Assembly: GCF_003172895.1 (NCBI RefSeq)
Contig: NZ_QGKL01000029.1
Coordinates: forward strand, 124,001 to 188,000
Reading direction: 5' to 3'
Source: Leucothrix arctica
GTDB lineage: Bacteria > Pseudomonadota > Gammaproteobacteria > Thiotrichales > Thiotrichaceae
DNA: 64,000 nucleotides
Positions 61,960 through 64,000 of the stretch are shown here, piece after piece; the stretch's first letter is position 1; each line of letters opens with the position of its first letter. The notes under the pieces are model-generated. The model worked only from the letters and a program-made list of their open reading frames with translations, was not told where the DNA came from and did not search any database. The position numbers and the translations under genes were made by a program.

Positions 61960-63258
61960 ATGAAAAAAATTCAAGTACTGGATAATAGACGCATGCCACT
62001 AACAACTAATCTCAACCACCCTGTAAAGCACTTTGCGCTTGCCGTCACCTTGTGTGTCGCGGCTAGTTTAACGAGTGCGGCTGTTGCAGATGATAATTTC
62101 AAACGCACAGTTAAAGCGAGAGGCACGTTGAGCGCTATCGTTAACAAGAACTATATTGATGCAGGTGTTTCACGTAACCAGATCATGGTAGCGATTTTAG
62201 CGGCTAACCCTCGCGCGTTTAAAGGCGGCAATATTAACTTCATGCTGGGTGGCGAAGACTTACGCCTACCGACTGAAGCAGCCATTCAGGACATTTCTGA
62301 AAAAGATGCTCGTAGCTTGCTATCAACACATAATAAATTCTTTCGTAGCGGTAAAACAGGTGATTTAGCACCACCGTCATTTACTTCACTAACGAATGCA
62401 GCAAATGTTGAAAGTCTTGTAAAAGCGAAACAACAGCAAGACGAAAAGCTAGATAACATGGAAGGTGAGCGTGCAAAGCTAAGAGATTTAGTGGCTCGCC
62501 TAGAAGAAGAAAAAGCAAAGCGCGACACTGATTTAAAAGCGCTTGAACAACGTATTCAAGGTTTACAGTCATCATCTGACTCGCTAGGTTCAAGTACTGC
62601 TGACCTTAAGATGCAACTTACCAACGGTGAGTTAACGGGTGACGGCGCGGTACTGCTTGAAAGCTTGCAAGATAAAAACGAAAGCCTAAATGCTCAACTG
62701 CAAAGTGCTCGTAGCGAAATGGCAGAAAGCACTCGTATGGAAATTTCTCTAGAGCGCCGTATGCTTGACGTTCAAAGCGAAAACACTGTATTGGCAGAAG
62801 CGTTGAAAGCTAAAGGTGTATCACCTTCAGACATTAAAGCTCAGCTTGATAATAAGCGAGTACAGGATCAAGCGAACGGTACTGTTCCAGAACCTGCAGT
62901 ACAAACAAATAGCGGTGCACCACAGTGGTTATGGATTTTGCTGCCAGTGTTCGGACTGATCGCTTTGCTAGCATTTCTTTGGAAGCTATTTGGCGGTAAA
63001 AAGAAAAAGACAGCACAACGTGTACAACAGCCTGCGCAAGTAGATGCATTTGCTGATTACAACCGCCCTATCGACCCTGCCGCTGAAATTGAGCAAGAGC
63101 CGCCATTAGAAGTTAGTATTAAAATGGATGTTGCACGTGCTTATATTGAAGCCGGTGACTATGAAAATGCTCGCCAGATGCTAAATGAAGTTATGGACGA
63201 AGGTAACACTCAGCAGATCTTGGAAGCACAAGAAATTTTGGGTCAACTTCCTGAGTAA
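61960..63258 (+). CDS. fimV: FimV-family polar pilus-assembly protein
   Basis: About 432 residues from the ATG at 61960; a GTG at 61918 is possible. Order: signal or membrane anchor, FimV N-terminal domain with LysM-like segment (SAIVNKNYIDAGVSRNQIMVAILAANPRAF, split), a coiled coil at about 140-260, one membrane helix (PQWLWILLPVFGLIALLAFLW), then the conserved FimV C-terminal TPR-like block (KMDVARAYIEAGDYENARQML). It is short for FimV, which often exceeds 900 residues. FimV links peptidoglycan, type IV pili and polar regulation. Confidence 0.88.
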   Translation: MKKIQVLDNRRMPLTTNLNHPVKHFALAVTLCVAASLTSAAVADDNFKRTVKARGTLSAIVNKNYIDAGVSRNQIMVAILAANPRAFKGGNINFMLGGEDLRLPTEAAIQDISEKDARSLLSTHNKFFRSGKTGDLAPPSFTSLTNAANVESLVKAKQQQDEKLDNMEGERAKLRDLVARLEEEKAKRDTDLKALEQRIQGLQSSSDSLGSSTADLKMQLTNGELTGDGAVLLESLQDKNESLNAQLQSARSEMAESTRMEISLERRMLDVQSENTVLAEALKAKGVSPSDIKAQLDNKRVQDQANGTVPEPAVQTNSGAPQWLWILLPVFGLIALLAFLWKLFGGKKKKTAQRVQQPAQVDAFADYNRPIDPAAEIEQEPPLEVSIKMDVARAYIEAGDYENARQMLNEVMDEGNTQQILEAQEILGQLPE

Positions 63259-63340
63259 TAAGCTCAGTTTGCGCACTATCTAAAAGAAAGCCTGACTAAG
63301 TGAGCGCAGCCTAATAAAGCGTTACTCATTAGACAGATAT

Positions 63341-63375
63341 AAAAAAACCTGCCACGTTAAATGGCAGGTTTTTTT
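63341..63375. terminator. Bidirectional intrinsic terminator after fimV
   Basis: AACCTGCCA and TGGCAGGTT form the stem around a seven-base loop, flanked by A-run (63341-63347) and T-run (63368-63375). It serves fimV and genes on the opposite strand. Confidence 0.9.
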
Positions 63376-63393
63376 CGTCTATGAACTATTCAA

Positions 63394-63612
63394 TTACATG
63401 TTTGGATAGCTTGGCCCACCACCACCTTCTGGCGTTACCCTCGTAATATTCTGACTTGAATCTTTAATATCACTGGTCTTATAGTAGATGCAGTTTTGTA
63501 GGTTGACCTGTAATTCAGGTGTCGTAGACTCATTAAGAACAAGTAAATATAATTTCATGGATAAATTGTGTAAATTAAATGCTCGTTTTACTGGTTTCTT
63601 CTGGGTGTTCAC
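63394..63612 (-). CDS. Possible small protein downstream of epmB
   Basis: Up to 72 residues from 63612, or 54 from an internal ATG at 63558; neither has a clear ribosome-binding site. The longer form overlaps the epmB 3' end. The ending [12 protein letters not shown] is glycine-rich. It has no recognised family. It may be real because it fills the gap before the terminator, but evidence is thin. Confidence 0.3.
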   Translation of the reverse strand: MNTQKKPVKRAFNLHNLSMKLYLLVLNESTTPELQVNLQNCIYYKTSDIKDSSQNITRVTPEGGGGPSYPNM

Positions 63613-64000
63613 GCACGAGCTTTGGCACCAAATATCCCGCTACTTGTGACTTTAATTCCTCAAGCAAAATCTTTGACGCATCATCACCGATATCAAAATG
63701 CGCAGCACCTTGCACAGCGTCAAATACATGAAGGTAATACGGCATCACATCACACACCAACAAGCGGCGACTCAATGCTTCCAAGGCTTCTACTGAGTCA
63801 TTCACACCTTTAAGTAAGACACTTTGGTTAAGCAGTAAAACACCTATCGCAGCCAATTTGCCTAACGCATCTGCCACCTCATCATCTAACTCTTGGGCAT
63901 GATTAGCATGAATAACCATCACTACTTTTAAGCGTGTTTTCTGCATCCATGATAGACAATGATCATCAATCCGCTGAGGAATCATAATAGGTAGCCGGCT
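63575..64000 (-). CDS. epmB: EF-P beta-lysylation protein EpmB, C-terminal part
   Basis: The frame is open to the window edge, so the start is outside; the visible 141 residues are the C-terminus. [36 protein letters not shown] (split), [20 protein letters not shown] and [16 protein letters not shown] are the conserved lysine 2,3-aminomutase/EpmB end segments. EpmB is a radical-SAM PLP enzyme that makes beta-lysine for elongation factor P modification. The radical-SAM cysteines lie outside the window. Confidence 0.88.
   Translation of the reverse strand, partial: SRLPIMIPQRIDDHCLSWMQKTRLKVVMVIHANHAQELDDEVADALGKLAAIGVLLLNQSVLLKGVNDSVEALEALSRRLLVCDVMPYYLHVFDAVQGAAHFDIGDDASKILLEELKSQVAGYLVPKLVREHPEETSKTSI

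Overview
The window looks like chromosomal DNA of a free-living, probably marine, gammaproteobacterium of moderate GC (estimated by eye, low-to-mid forties percent). Conserved gammaproteobacterial genes point that way: fimV, ubiA, trmB, dinB, epmB, a DUF3549 gene and nasTS-nrt nitrogen control. The species cannot be named from sequence alone; something near Thiotrichales is a guess. No rRNA, tRNA, insertion sequence, integrase or CRISPR array was seen.

Layout. 1-8.4 kb: the 3' end of a GlpD-like dehydrogenase, then a TRAP transporter operon (P-Q-M plus a second P) with its two-component sigma-54 system. A clear -24/-12 promoter and two palindromic enhancer-like sites lie in front of it. 8.5-19.3 kb: housekeeping and accessory genes (DUF2853, a phosphatase, a lipoprotein aminopeptidase, DUF3047, a sugar transferase, AMP nucleosidase, a TrmB-like methyltransferase, ferredoxin-cobT, nhaD, DUF1294, a GST and a frameshifted LysR gene). 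19.3-29.6 kb: a complete glycerol-uptake regulon in the order glpR / glpD-S-T-P-Q-U-V-K, with helically phased TTCG repeats between glpR and glpD. 29.6-33.1 kb: a TrpXYZ-type ABC transporter whose binding protein carries an 11-residue-repeat tail. 33.4-37.8 kb: small secreted or lipoprotein genes, a dienelactone-hydrolase-like enzyme and a membrane AraC regulator.

37.9-41.8 kb holds the most unusual module. A GTG-started 858-residue protein (Xre HTH, STAND NTPase, TPR-like helices) overlaps the start of a full-length HipA kinase with intact catalytic residues. It occupies the place normally held by the small antitoxin HipB.

41.8-51.8 kb: a LysR/MFS pair and a nitrate/nitrite uptake locus (nrtA-nrtB-nrtD, nasT-nasS, a class III aminotransferase, and a broken gamma-butyrobetaine dioxygenase fragment). 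The nrtA leader reads as sigma-54 promoter, two hexaloop ANTAR hairpins, then an intrinsic terminator. This is the arrangement expected for NasT antitermination, and nasT has its own sigma-54-like promoter. 51.9-64 kb: trmB, a secreted lipase with a FadL-type porin, DUF3549, a tandem-hotdog FabA-like protein, a thioredoxin-like ferredoxin with ubiA, a small outer-membrane barrel, dinB, a fimV locus and the 3' end of epmB.
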